From Ochotona curzoniae (Eukaryota > Chordata > Mammalia > Lagomorpha > Ochotonidae): DNA of 64,000 bases. The stretch lies in contig NW_024465885.1 in the NCBI RefSeq assembly GCF_017591425.1, positions 40,060,501 through 40,124,500 on the forward strand, written 5' to 3'. Shown one piece after another: positions 62,831 through 64,000 of this stretch (positions are counted from its first letter, which is position 1; every line of letters starts with the position of its first letter). The position numbers and the translations under genes were made by a program. The notes below the pieces were generated by a model. The model was given only the letters and a program-made list of their open reading frames with translations. It did no database searches and was not told the origin of the DNA.

Positions 62831-63151
62831 GCTCGTGGACATCTGAACTGGTGTCTTATCCCTTAGGCCAAAGATCAACCCCTAAATGTGTATTTTCGAA
62901 TTCTGTTTTCCACTAACTTTCTGAAGGATCCTTGTGTGGCAGATTCTATTGCCAACAGTTTACAAAAGATGGAGTCGCATCAAGGCACATACATCAGATG
63001 AGCCAGAAAGCCAGAGTTCCTACTCGGCTCCATTGGATGTCCATGGTATCTCCACTAACCCGGGGCTTTGGGAGAACCAGACCACCTACACTCTTTCAAA
63101 AGTAGCATCATTGTTACTAGTGTTAACTGGCTTTGAGATTGTACATTAGAG

Positions 63152-63336
63152 CAGTGTTTCTCAAACCCAGGTACGCATTAGACTCACTGGTGAGGTTGTT
63201 AAAAAAAATTGGCTGCCCAACACACCTAGATTATCTGACTCAGTAGGTTTGAGTTGGAGTTTTAGAATCTACATTTCTAAAAATTTCTCATTTTGTTGAT
63301 GCTGAGGCCTGGACCTTCCCAAAGGATCACTAGTGC
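63152..63336 (+). mobile_element. MER5A-like hAT-Charlie DNA transposon
   Basis: CAGTGTTTCTCAAACCCAGGTACGCATTAGACTCACTGGTGAGGTTGTTAAA, CCTAGATTATCTGACTCAGTAGGTTTGAGTTGGAG, AATCTACATTTCTAA and GGACCTTCCCAAAGGATCAC follow the MER5A-type consensus in order. Length (about 185 bp) fits the non-autonomous family. Confidence 0.8.
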
Positions 63337-63563
63337 ATGTAAGTACATGCAGAGGGTTGAACTGAATGTTCAGCCTCTTAAAATCAGAGTTCATGAGGAT
63401 AAAATCAGATATCTGTCAAGCAGCCAAAGTGAGAATGGTTGAGAATAAGTTCTGACTAATAATTAAACCAACATATCTAAAGACAAGATATCTGCTACAT
63501 GTGGAAGTTTGAAATACAAGCATTACGTAATGTAGCCAGCAGCATCTGCTAGAAGGCAGAAGT

Positions 63564-63881
63564 GGGGGCCTGAGGTTGTGGTGCAGAGTTTAAGCTGCTG
63601 CATGTGAAGCTGGCAGCCCACATTGGGCTCCAGTTTGAACCAGATGCTCCATTTCCCTCCTAATGTTGATGGGTAAGCAGCAAAAGATGGCTCAAATCCT
63701 TGGAGCCCTGACTCACCTGGGAGATTCGAATGGAATTTCAGGTTCCTGACTTCAGCCTAGCCTAGTCCTGGCTGCTGTGGCCATTTTGGGTAACCAACTA
63801 GCAGATGGAGATCTTTCCTACCTCTCTTTCTGTCTTTCTCTGTAACTTTGCTTTCCAAACAAATATAACATTTTTTTAAAG
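63564..63881 (+). mobile_element. Lagomorph C-type SINE, sense, older
   Basis: From GGGGGCCTGAGGTTGTGGTGCAGAGTTTAAGC through GGCTCCAGTTTGAACC, TCACCTGGGAGATTCG and CTAGCAGATGGAGATC to AACAAATATAACATTTTTTTAAAG. Confidence 0.86.
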
Positions 63882-64000
63882 AAAAATATAGAAGTGGTGA
63901 GAGGGTTAGTTTCTACTTTGTCCTTAAATTTCCTAAACACTAGGCGCCTGTGAGTGTTGATGCCATTACTTTATCTGATTGACTTTGTTCCCCCATCAGG

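Overview
This is vertebrate nuclear DNA from a lagomorph, most likely a pika (Ochotona). The window holds split exons with consensus splice sites, long repeat-rich introns and several dozen lagomorph C-type tRNA-derived SINEs. The youngest SINE copies, with a head reading GGCGCGGTGGCGCAGTGGTT, look more like pika than rabbit elements; that species-level call is from memory of the family. No bacterial, plasmid or CRISPR-like content is present.

Region 1 (1-25.4 kb) is the BACH1 gene on the + strand, from late in intron 1 to the polyadenylation sites. Four coding exons (3701-3934, 7523-8863, 11918-12124, 21753-22193) join in phase 0 into a complete 740-residue BTB/CNC-bZIP, haem-responsive transcriptional repressor. 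The first coding exon carries a short upstream ORF that overlaps the start codon. The 3' UTR of about 2.9-3.2 kb contains three miR-155-type and two let-7-type seed matches, clustered within about 410 bp. Promoter and exon 1 lie before the window.

Region 2 (25.4-64 kb) has no gene I can support. In human the BACH1-GRIK1 interval is also gene-poor, so this is probably intergenic DNA. It is a mosaic of SINEs in both orientations, LINE-1 pieces of several ages, LTRs (one young class-II-like solo LTR and older MaLR-type LTRs), two short hAT DNA transposons (MER20-like and MER5A-like) and microsatellites.

The most informative structures are transposon insertions whose history can be read from target-site duplications: an inverted (twin-primed) L1 with a 17-bp duplication, a solo LTR inserted into a SINE with a 6-bp duplication, a short L1 3' end with a 14-bp duplication, and about ten SINEs with duplications of 8-17 bp. 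Two separate pieces of the U2 snRNA 5' end are present on the minus strand, one fused to a SINE body. I did not find a previously undescribed multi-gene system.
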